Position numbers and translations under genes: made by a program
Shown here: positions 56,048 to 64,000 of the stretch, one piece after another
Numbering within the stretch: position 1 is the first letter of the stretch
Layout: each line of letters opens with the position of its first letter
Notes under the pieces: model-generated
Database searches by the model: none
What the model was told of the DNA's origin: nothing
What the model saw: the letters and a program-made list of their open reading frames with translations, nothing else
From: Nocardia lijiangensis NBRC 108240
GTDB taxonomy: Bacteria > Actinomycetota > Actinomycetes > Mycobacteriales > Mycobacteriaceae
Assembly: GCF_001613045.1 (NCBI RefSeq)
Contig: NZ_BDBP01000038.1
Coordinates: 24,353 to 88,352, forward strand
Direction of reading: 5' to 3'
DNA: 64,000 nucleotides

Positions 56048-57475
56048 ATGTCGTTCGGTCCACACCTGCTGCTTCGCTCCCTGAATCCGGCCGCGGTCGC
56101 TGCGGGCGCGGACATTCCGGACGCGATCACCATCGACGGCGTGACGCTCTCGCGCAGCGACTTGCTCGGCGCGGCGACCTCGGTGGCCGAGCGCATCGCG
56201 CGCGCCGATCGAGTGGCGGTGCTGGCGCGGCCGACCGCGAGTACCGTCCTCGCGGTGGTCGGCTGCCTCATCGCGGGTGTCACGGTGGTGCCGGTGCCCC
56301 CGGATTCCGGGCCCGCCGAACTCGCGCACATGCTGGCCGATTCCGGTGCGCAGGCGTGGCTCGGCGAGGCTCCGGAGGGCGCCGAGCTGCCGGTGGTCCC
56401 GGTCCGGATGCACGCCAGGTCGTGGCACACCTATCCCGAACCCGACCCGGCCGCACCGGCTTTCGTGCTCTACACCTCCGGAACCACCGGTCCGCCGAAG
56501 GGTGTCGTGCTGGCGCGCGGCGCGATCGCCGCCGGGCTGGACGCGCTCGCCGAGGCATGGGGTTGGACCGCGAACGATGTTCTGGTGCACGGACTTCCGC
56601 TGTTCCACGTGCACGGGCTGATCCTCGGCGTGCTCGGCCCGCTGCGGGTGGGCAGTCCGCTGATTCACACCGGGAAGCCGACGCCGCAGGCCTACGCCGA
56701 GGCGAACGGCACGCTGTATTTCGGCGTGCCCACCGTGTGGTCGCGCATCGTCGACAACCCCGACGCGGCAAGAAAACTGGCGGGTGCGCGACTGCTCGTG
56801 TCAGGCAGCGCGCCGCTGCCGACGCCGGTGTTCGAGCGGCTGCGCGAGCTCACCGGGCACGCCCCGATCGAGCGGTACGGCATGAGCGAAACCATGATCA
56901 CGCTCTCCACGCGCGCCGACGGCGAACGGCGGCCCGGCTGGGTCGGCACGCCGGTGCACGGCGTGCAGACCAGGCTGCGGGACGAGGCCGGAGCGGCGGT
57001 GCCGAACGATGGCGAGAGCATCGGCGGGCTGCAGGTGCGCGGGCCGATGCTGTTCGACGGCTACCTGAACCGGCCCGACGCCACGGCGGAGAGCTGGACC
57101 GAGGACGGGTGGTTCAAGACCGGCGACGTGGCGGCCATCGATGCGGACGGTTTCCACCGCATCGTCGGCCGGGAATCGGTCGACCTGATCAAATCCGGCG
57201 GCTACCGGATCGGTGCGGGCGAGATCGAGACGGCGCTGCTCGGGCATCCGGAGGTCGCCGAGGCGGCGGTGGTCGGCCTGCCCGACGACGATCTCGGTCA
57301 GCGCGTTGTCGCCTTCGTCGTGCTGCGCGGCGAGGCGGGCGCCGCGATCGAGAAAGAGCTGATCGATCATGTGGCCGAACAACTTTCGGTGCACAAGCGG
57401 CCGCGTGAGGTCCGCCTGGTCGCGGCGCTGCCGCGCAATGCGATGGGCAAGGTGCAGAAGAAACAACTCGGCTGA
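56048..57475 (+). CDS. fadD36: acyl-CoA synthetase FadD36-like
   Basis: The product is 475 aa from ATG 56048, a member of the ANL superfamily. P-loop-like A3 motif YTSGTTGPPKGVVLARG, A5 YGMSETMI, A7 GWFKTGDVAAID, A8 RESVDLIKSGGYRIGAGEIE, and A10 Lys in PRNAMGKVQKKQL. It adenylates a carboxylic acid and transfers it to CoA. Position between the pruA/putB block and dapD matches M. tuberculosis FadD36 (Rv1193). The substrate is unproven. Confidence 0.92.
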   Translation: MSFGPHLLLRSLNPAAVAAGADIPDAITIDGVTLSRSDLLGAATSVAERIARADRVAVLARPTASTVLAVVGCLIAGVTVVPVPPDSGPAELAHMLADSGAQAWLGEAPEGAELPVVPVRMHARSWHTYPEPDPAAPAFVLYTSGTTGPPKGVVLARGAIAAGLDALAEAWGWTANDVLVHGLPLFHVHGLILGVLGPLRVGSPLIHTGKPTPQAYAEANGTLYFGVPTVWSRIVDNPDAARKLAGARLLVSGSAPLPTPVFERLRELTGHAPIERYGMSETMITLSTRADGERRPGWVGTPVHGVQTRLRDEAGAAVPNDGESIGGLQVRGPMLFDGYLNRPDATAESWTEDGWFKTGDVAAIDADGFHRIVGRESVDLIKSGGYRIGAGEIETALLGHPEVAEAAVVGLPDDDLGQRVVAFVVLRGEAGAAIEKELIDHVAEQLSVHKRPREVRLVAALPRNAMGKVQKKQLG

Positions 57476-57494
57476 CGGCGGGCGCTCGCCGGGG

Positions 57495-57525
57495 TTGACC
57501 TCGAGTGTGCTCGAGGTTCTACTTT
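57495..57525 (+). promoter_or_regulatory. MerR/SoxR-type promoter with 19-bp spacer
   Basis: -35 TTGACC (57495-57500), spacer of exactly 19 bp, -10 TACTTT (57520-57525). Between the boxes sits the perfect palindrome ACCTCGAG-TGTG-CTCGAGGT (57498-57517). The overlong spacer with a centred dyad is the hallmark of MerR-family activated promoters, and the dyad is close to the SoxR box CCTCAAG-N4-CTTGAGG. Confidence 0.75.
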
Positions 57526-57532
57526 GACGGAC

Positions 57533-57925
57533 ATGACCACAACGTTGACCTCGGACCAGATCGACTATCTGCGCACCCAGCAACTCGGCCGCCTCGCCAC
57601 GGTGCGCCCCGACGGGTCACCGCAGAACAATCCGGTCGGCTTCCGCTACAACGCAGAACTCGGCACCATCGACATCGCCGGCTGGAACATGGGCTCCTCC
57701 TTCAAGTTCCGCAACCTGGCCACCAACGATCGCGTGGCCTTCGTCGTCGACGACATCGCCTCGGTTCAGCCGTGGCGCGTGCGCTGCCTCGAAATCCGCG
57801 GCATCGCCGAAGCGTTGACCGACGTCGACACCTACATGTCCGGCGCATCCGGGGAACTGATCCGCATCCACCCCGAGCGGGTCATCGCCTTCGGCATTGC
57901 GCCCGAGGTCGCCCGCACCGCCTGA
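57533..57925 (+). CDS. PPOX-class (F420/FMN) oxidoreductase
   Basis: The product is 130 aa. ATG 57533 is 7 nt after the -10, so the mRNA is leaderless. It is a split-barrel flavin-binding protein: LGRLATVRPDGSPQNNPVGF, then GSSFKFRNLATNDRVAFVVD and IEVRG-type RCLEIRGIAEAL. It matches the small PPOX F420-dependent group. Cofactor F420 could come from the FbiC pathway. No MerR gene is adjacent, so the regulator acts in trans. Confidence 0.85.
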   Translation: MTTTLTSDQIDYLRTQQLGRLATVRPDGSPQNNPVGFRYNAELGTIDIAGWNMGSSFKFRNLATNDRVAFVVDDIASVQPWRVRCLEIRGIAEALTDVDTYMSGASGELIRIHPERVIAFGIAPEVARTA

Positions 57926-57991
57926 ACGGGAGATCGAGTAACTATCGCCAGCTCGCCGACCGCGCAGCATGGCCCGGTTGGCGGGCGTAAA

Positions 57992-60900
57992 TCAAGAGCC
58001 GGCGGCATCTGATATTTCCGGGAGGTTGTCTTGCGATGTCGCTATCCATGCCGCAATCTGTGCCCTCGAAGTAAACCCCAATTTGGTCAGCAGGTGCTCC
58101 ACGTGTCCCTCGGCGGTGCGTGGTGAGATCACCAGGCGCGCGGCGATCTCCCGGTTCGTCAGCCCTTCGGCAACCAGTTCGGCGACTTCCCGCTCGCGTT
58201 TGGTCGGTTTACGACCGGCAACGTCTACTTGCGCAGATGAGACGTGTTCCCCCAGGGCATAGGCGATTGCGGCGTCGAAACTGAGCGCTGCACCCTCCCG
58301 CTGAGCTGCCGTGTAGGTCTTCTTGTTCAGTGCGCTTCGAGCTCGGCGCTCGCTTTCCTCTTGATGGATGAGCAACTCCGAAAACAATACGGGTGCAGTG
58401 CTCACCGACCGGCCGATCTTCTCCGCGGCCGCAGTCAACACGACCGCGCGCTCAGGGTTCTCTTCTTCGGCGGCAATCCATGCCAGTGCTTGTAAGCACA
58501 TGCTGATATTTATGCGGTCGTCCATCGTCCGGCTCGCCCGCAGTGCCTGGGAAAGTAGTCGATTCGCACGTTCGGAGTCACGCTGCCGCCACAACGCCAC
58601 AGCCAGCGACCACAGCAGGTAAGACTGGTAAATCGTTTCTCCGTGCCTTTTGGTGATCGCGAGCGCGTGCTCATAAACCTCGATCGCCCGGGAGGTTTCG
58701 TTGCTCAGTTCGTAGGAGAAGCCCAGGTATGTCATGGCGCCGACTCGGAAGAGGACGTTGCCGCGTTCGGCATACACCTGAATGGCATTCTCGAGGTAGG
58801 GGCGGGCGCCGGAAGGATTCCCGCTGAGCAGTGCGAGGACTCCGGCGGCGTAATCGATGTGCGTGCGGGCGAGGGGGTCGGTCGTGTGCTCGACGAGCGC
58901 TCGTCCCTCGCGCACCAGAGCGGCCATTGCGGGTAGGTCGCCCTGTACCGCGGCGATGATGCAGGCGGAATACAGCGCCGCGGCCTGGTCGACCGTGACC
59001 TGTCCGGTGCGGCGTGCCAGCAGGCGGTCCAGCCAGTAGCGCCCCTCACCGAGCGAGCCGTGGGACAACCAGAAGGGCAAAACAGCGGCGGCGATCCGGA
59101 TTCCGGCTTCGGGATTGTCGGTCAGGCAGAGTTCGAGTGCTTGTCGTAGGTTCGGTTGTTCCCGACGCAATCTGGCGATCCATTCGAGTGCTCGGGGGCT
59201 GGTCCAGTCGGCGTTCGCTTCGAGCGCCAGTCGTTCGTACCAGTCGCGGTGGCGGCGGCCGAGTTCGAGGTATTCGCCGGTCTGCTGTGCCTTTTCGCGG
59301 CCGTATTCGCGGATGGTGTCGAGCATTCGGAAGCGCACCGTGGTGCTCGATTCTTCGCGTATCAGGATCGACTTGTCGATGAGGAAGCCGACGGTATCGA
59401 GAAGATCGGCTGCCGCGAGGTCGTCGCCGCAGACGAATTGGGCGGCCTCGAGTTCGAAGCTGCTTTCGAATACCGACAGCTGGGCCCACACTCGTTGTTC
59501 GGTCGGTGTGCACAGGTCGTGGCTCCAGTCGATGCACACGCGCAACGTCTGTTGTCGTGGCGGGGCGCTTCTGGTGCCGCGGGTCAGCAGTGCGAACCGG
59601 TCGGTCAATCGCTGCAGGATCTGCTCGGGCGACATTGCCCGCAATCGGGCCGTCGCCAGCTCGATCGGCAACGGCAAGCCGTCCAGCTGCCGGCAGATCC
59701 GCGCGATGGTGATCTGGTTGTCCGCGGTGAGCTCGAACCCCGCGACAGCTGTGGCGGCCCGTTCGGCGAACAACCTCATGGCGTCGTTACGGAGCCGGCC
59801 TCTTGGTAGCTGATCGGGATCGGGCACGGTGAGCGGGTGAATCGGCAATACCGCTTCCCCGTCGAGGCCGATCGGCTCACGACTTGTCGCGAGGATCCGC
59901 AATCCGGAACACGCGCGAAGCAGCGTTTCGGCGAGGTTGGCCACTGCGGTCAGCAGCTGCTCGCAATTGTCCAGCACGAGAAGCAATTCCCGATCGGCGA
60001 GGAAATCGGTGAGTACCTCGCGTAGGGGCCGCGCCGACCGGTCTTGCAATCCCAGCGCGTCCGCCACGAGGCCCACCAGCAGCGACTCGTCACGCAGTTC
60101 GCCGAGTTCGACGAACACGGTGCCATCGTCGAAGTCACGCTGGGCGTTCGTGGCGACCCGCACCGCCAGCCGCGTCTTGCCCACTCCGCCGATCCCGGTC
60201 AAGGTCACCAACCGCGAGGTCGACAACGAGTTCCTCGCTTCGGTCAGCTCCGTGCGCCGGTCGACGAAACTGGTCAGTTCCAACGGAAGTTCGCCTGCTC
60301 GGCCCGAACCCGAAGAAGTCTGCGGCGGTCGAGGTTCATGCGACCCGGCCGAGGAGGACTTCCCTGCTGAGGGCGGGGTGTACAGGGCCATGTCATCGAC
60401 GGGGAAACCATGGTGGAGTTGAGATGCCCGGAGTTGTTCCCCCAGTTCCTCGGCGGAAGGGCGGTTGTCCGGGGCGCTGGACATAGCGCGTTCGATGATG
60501 GCGCCGACGTCCTCGGAAATGCCGTGCTCCCGCAGGTCCGGGACCGGCTCGGAGGCGATCCTGAGGAACTGGGCCACCAACTGCTCACCGCTGCGGCGTT
60601 CGAAGGCGGCATGACCGGTGATCGCGGCGAACAAGGTTGCGCCCAGGCCGTAGACATCGGCGGCCGGGCTCGGCGGCTCGCCGGCGATCACTTCCGGCGC
60701 GGTGAAGGCCGGTGTACCTGTGATGATGCCGGTTCCGGTGACGAACCCGCCCGCGATATGGGCGATTCCGAAGTCGACCAGCATCGGCTCGTCGTAGTCG
60801 GTGAAGAGGATATTGGCAGGTTTGACGTCGCGATGAAGAACACCGAAGCGATGCGCCGTCTCGAGTGCCCCGACCACCTTCACCCCCAGCCGCAGAGCTT

Positions 60901-61273
60901 CCTCCAGTGGCAGCGGCCCACTGCGGCGGATCCGTTCGTCGAGGGAGCCATGCTGGTAGTACGGCATGACGATGAAAGGGCGACCGTCATCGGTGGCACC
61001 GGCCTGCAGGACATGGACGATATTGGGGTGTCCTGTCAGCCTGCCCGCTGCCCGCTGCTCACGGAAGAACCGCGCCCGATTGTCCGCGTCCAGATCGGCG
61101 GTGAGCACTTTGACCGCCACCACGCGGTCGAGCGAAACCTGCCTGCACCGATAAACAGCACCGAAACCGCCGCGACCGATCACTGTGGCGTCGTCGAACC
61201 CAGCCGCCGCCAGCTCCCCCACGACCGAACCGGACACATCGCGCTGTGTAGCGAATGGATCGGCATCGGTCAT
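57992..61273 (-). CDS. Ser/Thr protein kinase fused to ATPase, TPR and LuxR HTH
   Basis: The product is 1093 aa from ATG 61273. Kinase (about 28-285): GRGGFG (33-38), Lys55, HRDVKPAN (147-154), DFG (167-169); all catalytic residues present. A Pro/Ser linker (about 298-330) follows. The NB-ARC/LuxR-type ATPase has Walker A GIGGVGKTR (360-368) and LLLVLDNCEQL. Helical TPR-like repeats cover about 650-1000. The C-terminal LuxR HTH has PTKREREVAELVAEGLTNRE and ISPRTAEGHVEHLLTKLGF. It resembles M. tuberculosis PknK with an added or retained HTH. No transmembrane segment. Likely a one-protein signal-to-transcription switch. Confidence 0.92.
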   Translation of the reverse strand: MTDADPFATQRDVSGSVVGELAAAGFDDATVIGRGGFGAVYRCRQVSLDRVVAVKVLTADLDADNRARFFREQRAAGRLTGHPNIVHVLQAGATDDGRPFIVMPYYQHGSLDERIRRSGPLPLEEALRLGVKVVGALETAHRFGVLHRDVKPANILFTDYDEPMLVDFGIAHIAGGFVTGTGIITGTPAFTAPEVIAGEPPSPAADVYGLGATLFAAITGHAAFERRSGEQLVAQFLRIASEPVPDLREHGISEDVGAIIERAMSSAPDNRPSAEELGEQLRASQLHHGFPVDDMALYTPPSAGKSSSAGSHEPRPPQTSSGSGRAGELPLELTSFVDRRTELTEARNSLSTSRLVTLTGIGGVGKTRLAVRVATNAQRDFDDGTVFVELGELRDESLLVGLVADALGLQDRSARPLREVLTDFLADRELLLVLDNCEQLLTAVANLAETLLRACSGLRILATSREPIGLDGEAVLPIHPLTVPDPDQLPRGRLRNDAMRLFAERAATAVAGFELTADNQITIARICRQLDGLPLPIELATARLRAMSPEQILQRLTDRFALLTRGTRSAPPRQQTLRVCIDWSHDLCTPTEQRVWAQLSVFESSFELEAAQFVCGDDLAAADLLDTVGFLIDKSILIREESSTTVRFRMLDTIREYGREKAQQTGEYLELGRRHRDWYERLALEANADWTSPRALEWIARLRREQPNLRQALELCLTDNPEAGIRIAAAVLPFWLSHGSLGEGRYWLDRLLARRTGQVTVDQAAALYSACIIAAVQGDLPAMAALVREGRALVEHTTDPLARTHIDYAAGVLALLSGNPSGARPYLENAIQVYAERGNVLFRVGAMTYLGFSYELSNETSRAIEVYEHALAITKRHGETIYQSYLLWSLAVALWRQRDSERANRLLSQALRASRTMDDRINISMCLQALAWIAAEEENPERAVVLTAAAEKIGRSVSTAPVLFSELLIHQEESERRARSALNKKTYTAAQREGAALSFDAAIAYALGEHVSSAQVDVAGRKPTKREREVAELVAEGLTNREIAARLVISPRTAEGHVEHLLTKLGFTSRAQIAAWIATSQDNLPEISDAAGS

Positions 61274-61716
61274 GGATCAATCCCCGTCCAAGCCCATGGC
61301 AAATGCACCGCCGTTCACCTCTCGATGACGTATCACCAGAATATCGCCAGGTGAATGTCGGCAGGTCACACGACATCGCCGGTCTGTCCTGTGCGGTTGG
61401 GGGCGAAGTCCAGGGCACACCTCACCGACGACCGACCGCGCCGCACGCCGGACCCATCGTCCGTGTTGCCGCCCGCGCGCCACGACTGCGGGCACGTCGC
61501 TCGCACAGCCTGAGCGCGGCGGCAACCGCATAGCGCTGTACCGCCCGCGAAGCGCTACGCACCTCGCTAAGTAACGACGGCTGGCCAGCAACCACGTCGG
61601 GCCCGAGCCATCATGCATGGTGCAACGTGGATAACGACCGCATGCCTTTGACGTCCCCAATGGCTGCCTCGGCCCGGACGCATCGTTGCGCAGGTACTTG
61701 ATAAGAGCGACGGAGT
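61274..61716. other. intergenic region, nothing convincing
   Basis: 443 bp with only antisense-type frames lacking start signals. It carries the promoter of the kinase gene on its left edge. Confidence 0.4.
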
Positions 61717-62202
61717 TCAGTTCGTCGGTACGGGGTGGAATGAGCCTGTCTCGTGGTTCCATCCCTTGACCAAGACGGCATCGGTGGGTTCGGCAGGCCA
61801 GCACTGAATCCGGATGTGTTGCCAATCGGCGGGATCCGAATCGGGCGACCTCGTCAAGGACACGCGCAACCGCAGCCACCCCCTCGGAACTGTCACCAGA
61901 TCACCGTCATCCTCGCCGTAGGCCGGAGAAGCGAGCCTCAACGCACCGGAGTCGGCTCGGAGGCTGCACTCCGTCACCGTGTCGAAGGAATCCTTGTCAT
62001 CGGGGGGCGGGACGTCGGCCACGTCGATGGTGACGGCGACGTCGCCGTTGACCCCTGTTCGAATGCCAATCGCGTCATCGTCCAGCGCCAAGTAGTCCAG
62101 GAGCGCGGAATCCAACCATTGGTCTGCCAAGAAGGTGGACGAGTCGCTATCAAGAAGGTGAATCTGCCAGTAATCGGAGAACACAGTCAGCTCATTTACC
62201 AC
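61717..62202 (-). CDS. hypothetical acidic protein (161 aa)
   Basis: The product is 161 aa from GTG 62202, after GGAGAGCT. It begins MVNELTVFSDYWQIHLLDSD; it is strongly acidic, mostly beta-predicted, with a WPAEPTDAVLVKGW segment and two further Trp residues near the C-terminus. No signal peptide. The single-domain acidic make-up recalls immunity or ComJ-like proteins, but I cannot assign a family. Confidence 0.6.
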   Translation of the reverse strand: MVNELTVFSDYWQIHLLDSDSSTFLADQWLDSALLDYLALDDDAIGIRTGVNGDVAVTIDVADVPPPDDKDSFDTVTECSLRADSGALRLASPAYGEDDGDLVTVPRGWLRLRVSLTRSPDSDPADWQHIRIQCWPAEPTDAVLVKGWNHETGSFHPVPTN

Positions 62203-62330
62203 AGCTCTCCTTCATACCCGACCCTCCGAGGCTCTACCTGACCGGGAATGTCAGGCAGCGAGAGAAGTTCCCGGACGCTCCCTCAGAACGTGGACAGGTC
62301 ACGAAGCAGGCCAGCCGCGATTGCAGCGAG

Positions 62331-62625
62331 TTAATGGTCAGGCTGCTGTTGGTGGAATCGCCAGGCATCCCGGACGATGTCGATGATGTCCGGCTTCTCC
62401 GGCGTCCATCCGAGTTCGCGTTGTGCCCGTTCGGATGAGGCGTACAGCGTTGCCGGGTCGCCCGGTCGCCGGGGTGCGGTTTCCACCTCGAACGGCATGC
62501 CGGTGACTTCTCGAATCGGCTCGATCACTTGGCGATTGGAGAATCCGATGCCGCTGCCGAGATTGTAGATCTTGTGCTCGCCGGGGTGGAGGGCGAGCAG
62601 GTGGGCGCGGGCGAGGCCGGTGCAA
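62331..62625 (-). pseudogene. galE: 3' remnant of UDP-glucose 4-epimerase gene (galE)
   Basis: About 95 codons ending at TAA 62331 match the GalE C-terminus: ARAHLLALHPGEHKIYNLGS, then GFSNRQVIEPIREVTGMP and ERAQRELGWTPEKPDI. The frame runs on to 62798, but codons upstream of 62625 are unrelated (RSGGSRSATRFAARGAGR), and the NAD-binding and YxxxK parts are absent. It is probably the scar of a deletion next to dapD. Confidence 0.6.
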
Positions 62626-62846
62626 CCGGCCCGCGCATCGGTCAGCCCGGTACGTCCCGCTCCGCGCGCGGCGAAGCGCGTCGCTGATCGACTCCCACCG
62701 GAACGACTGATTTCGCGCCGCCATGGGTAACTCGTCGGGTACGCCCAGAACGTGACCAGCCACTCGACCGCCAGCCCGGTGCGTTCCGTTCCACGCACCC
62801 GACGACCGGCAAAAGGCGCGGAGAGGCGGGCTAGCGGCGGCCCAGC

Positions 62847-63794
62847 CTAGTCGTTGGCGTGCAGGTCGGCGTTGAGTTCGATGCCGGTGCCTTTGCGCGG
62901 GACGACCTCGACGGCGCCGGTCTGGGAGTTGCGGCGGAACAGCAGGTTGTTCTGGCCGCTCAGCTGGGCGGCCTTCACGACGGTGCCGTCGGGGGTGGCG
63001 ACCTTGGTGCCCGCGGTCAGGTACAGGCCTGCTTCCAGCACGCAGTCGTCGCCGAGCGGGATGCCGAGACCCGCGTTGGCGCCGAGCAGCGAGCGCTGGC
63101 CGATGGAGATGACGGTGGTGCCACCGCCCGAGAGGGTGCCCATGGTGGAGGCGCCGCCGCCGATGTCGGAACCGTCGCCGACCACGACGCCCGCGGAGAT
63201 CCGGCCCTCGACCATCGAGGCGCCCAGGGTGCCCGCGTTGAAGTTGACGAAGCCCTCGTGCATCACGGTGGTACCGGAGGCGAGATGCGCGCCGAGGCGG
63301 ACCCGGTCGGCGTCGCCGATGCGGACGCCGGAGGGCACCACGTAGTCGACCATGCGCGGGAACTTGTCGATGCTGTAGACGGTGACCGGCCCGCGGGCGC
63401 GCAGCTTGGCGCGGGTGGCCTCGAAGCCCTCCACGGCGGCCGGGCCGTGGTTGGTCCACACGACATTGCTGAGCAGGCCGAACTGACCGTCCAGGCTCAC
63501 CTCGTGCGGCTTCACCAGCCGGTGCGAGAGCAGGTGCAGGCGCAGGTAGACGTCGTGCGCGTCGACCGGGGCCGCGGACAGGTCGGCGATGACGGTGCGC
63601 ACCGCGACCACGTCGACCCCGCGCGCCTCGTCGAAGCCGAGCAGCGCGGCGTAGTCGGCGGGCGCCTCGTCCAGGCGCTTGGTGCCGGTGTCGCCGAACT
63701 CGCCGAGCTCCGGGTTCGGGTACCAGGTGTCCAGGACGGTTCCGTCCGCGGTCACGTTGGCGATACCGACTGCTGCTGCTCCCTGAATGCTCAC
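62847..63794 (-). CDS. dapD: 2,3,4,5-tetrahydropyridine-2,6-dicarboxylate N-succinyltransferase
   Basis: The product is 315 aa from GTG 63794 (VSIQGAAAVGIANVTADG); upstream frame to 63944 is not credible. It has a left-handed beta-helix of hexapeptide repeats (about 160-270, e.g. GVRIGDADRVRLGAHLASGT and SMVEGRISAGVVVGDGSDIG). It succinylates tetrahydrodipicolinate using succinyl-CoA; DapC then transaminates the product. Length matches actinobacterial DapD (Rv1201c). TAACCT lies 8 nt before the GTG. Confidence 0.95.
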   Translation of the reverse strand: MSIQGAAAVGIANVTADGTVLDTWYPNPELGEFGDTGTKRLDEAPADYAALLGFDEARGVDVVAVRTVIADLSAAPVDAHDVYLRLHLLSHRLVKPHEVSLDGQFGLLSNVVWTNHGPAAVEGFEATRAKLRARGPVTVYSIDKFPRMVDYVVPSGVRIGDADRVRLGAHLASGTTVMHEGFVNFNAGTLGASMVEGRISAGVVVGDGSDIGGGASTMGTLSGGGTTVISIGQRSLLGANAGLGIPLGDDCVLEAGLYLTAGTKVATPDGTVVKAAQLSGQNNLLFRRNSQTGAVEVVPRKGTGIELNADLHAND

Positions 63795-64000
63795 GTCATG
63801 AAAGGTTACCGACCGATCGCTCGTAACGGTGCGCCACCTCCGGCCTGCTCTTTCTCCCGACAGCTCGGTCTGCGGGAGCCTGGGCCGATCGCGGCGCTGC
63901 CTGCGAAGCGCCGCTGCCCGCGAACTGGCGCGCCGCCCTCGCACCCGCGCCGCCTGCGAACCGTGCCGCTGCCCGCGAACCCGCGCTGCCCGCGCGAACC
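63795..64000. repeat. GC-rich repetitive upstream region of dapD
   Basis: CCGCTGCCCGCGAAC occurs at 63911-63925 and 63966-63980, with further CTGCGAA and GCCCGCG variants between and after, up to the window edge. The left part (63795-63830) holds the dapD promoter, with TAACCT on the minus strand at 63803-63808. Confidence 0.4.

Overview
The window is high-GC, densely packed actinobacterial chromosome, most likely Nocardia or a close relative. The evidence is the mycolic-acid-group gene order in the right half (a Rv1157c-like secreted protein, pimE, phhB, typA, lpqW, mshB, a Rv1171-like gene, fbiC, ferredoxin, dapC, pruA, putB, fadD36, dapD). This is the order known from Mycobacterium tuberculosis Rv1157c to Rv1201c, with mutT2 and narGHJI absent and other genes inserted. 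GTG and TTG starts are common. Several genes appear leaderless, with a TANNNT box 5-7 nt before the start codon.

Layout, 1-8.5 kb: accessory genes. These are a truncated hypothetical gene, a TetR-controlled hydrolase/SDR pair with two operators, a dihydrofolate-reductase-fold protein, decayed gene pieces (an AraC C-terminus and a relic present twice), a 30-codon ORF coupled to a disordered 180-aa protein, two alpha/beta hydrolases, and a MerR regulator with a good MerR box.

8.7-14.1 kb: a seven-module tectonin-like propeller protein faces a 1269-aa STAND NTPase (HTH, P-loop NTPase, about 14 WD40 blades). They are convergent across a shared terminator.

14.2-30.2 kb: an NAD-dependent epimerase with a divergent TetR, then a four-gene roadblock/LC7 operon with no GTPase or kinase partner. 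These are followed by a duplicated dimeric-barrel protein, a thioredoxin-reductase-like flavoprotein beside a gutted methyltransferase, EamA/AraC and MarR/MFS pairs, a WYL regulator with a divergent DinB-like protein, a CHAP hydrolase, a two-repeat unknown protein, a Tat-exported DUF1906 protein and a Ser/Ile/Gly-repeat protein.

30.4-53 kb: conserved core. It covers PIM biosynthesis (pimE, lpqW), pterin recycling (phhB), translation/stress (typA), mycothiol (mshB), an amino-acid permease, F420 biosynthesis (fbiC), 7Fe ferredoxin, lysine/peptidoglycan precursor synthesis (dapC) and proline catabolism (pruA-putB).

52.5-64 kb: two paralogous MpaB-type (DUF2236) oxygenase genes share the same 27-bp palindromic operator, presumably bound by the TetR encoded between them. 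A beta-lactamase-fold protein lies between them. Then come an acyl-CoA synthetase, a PPOX/F420-type flavoprotein under a textbook MerR/SoxR-type promoter, a 1093-aa Ser/Thr kinase-ATPase-LuxR fusion, a hypothetical protein, a 3' remnant of galE, and dapD. I saw no tRNA, rRNA, CRISPR array, intact insertion sequence or prophage.
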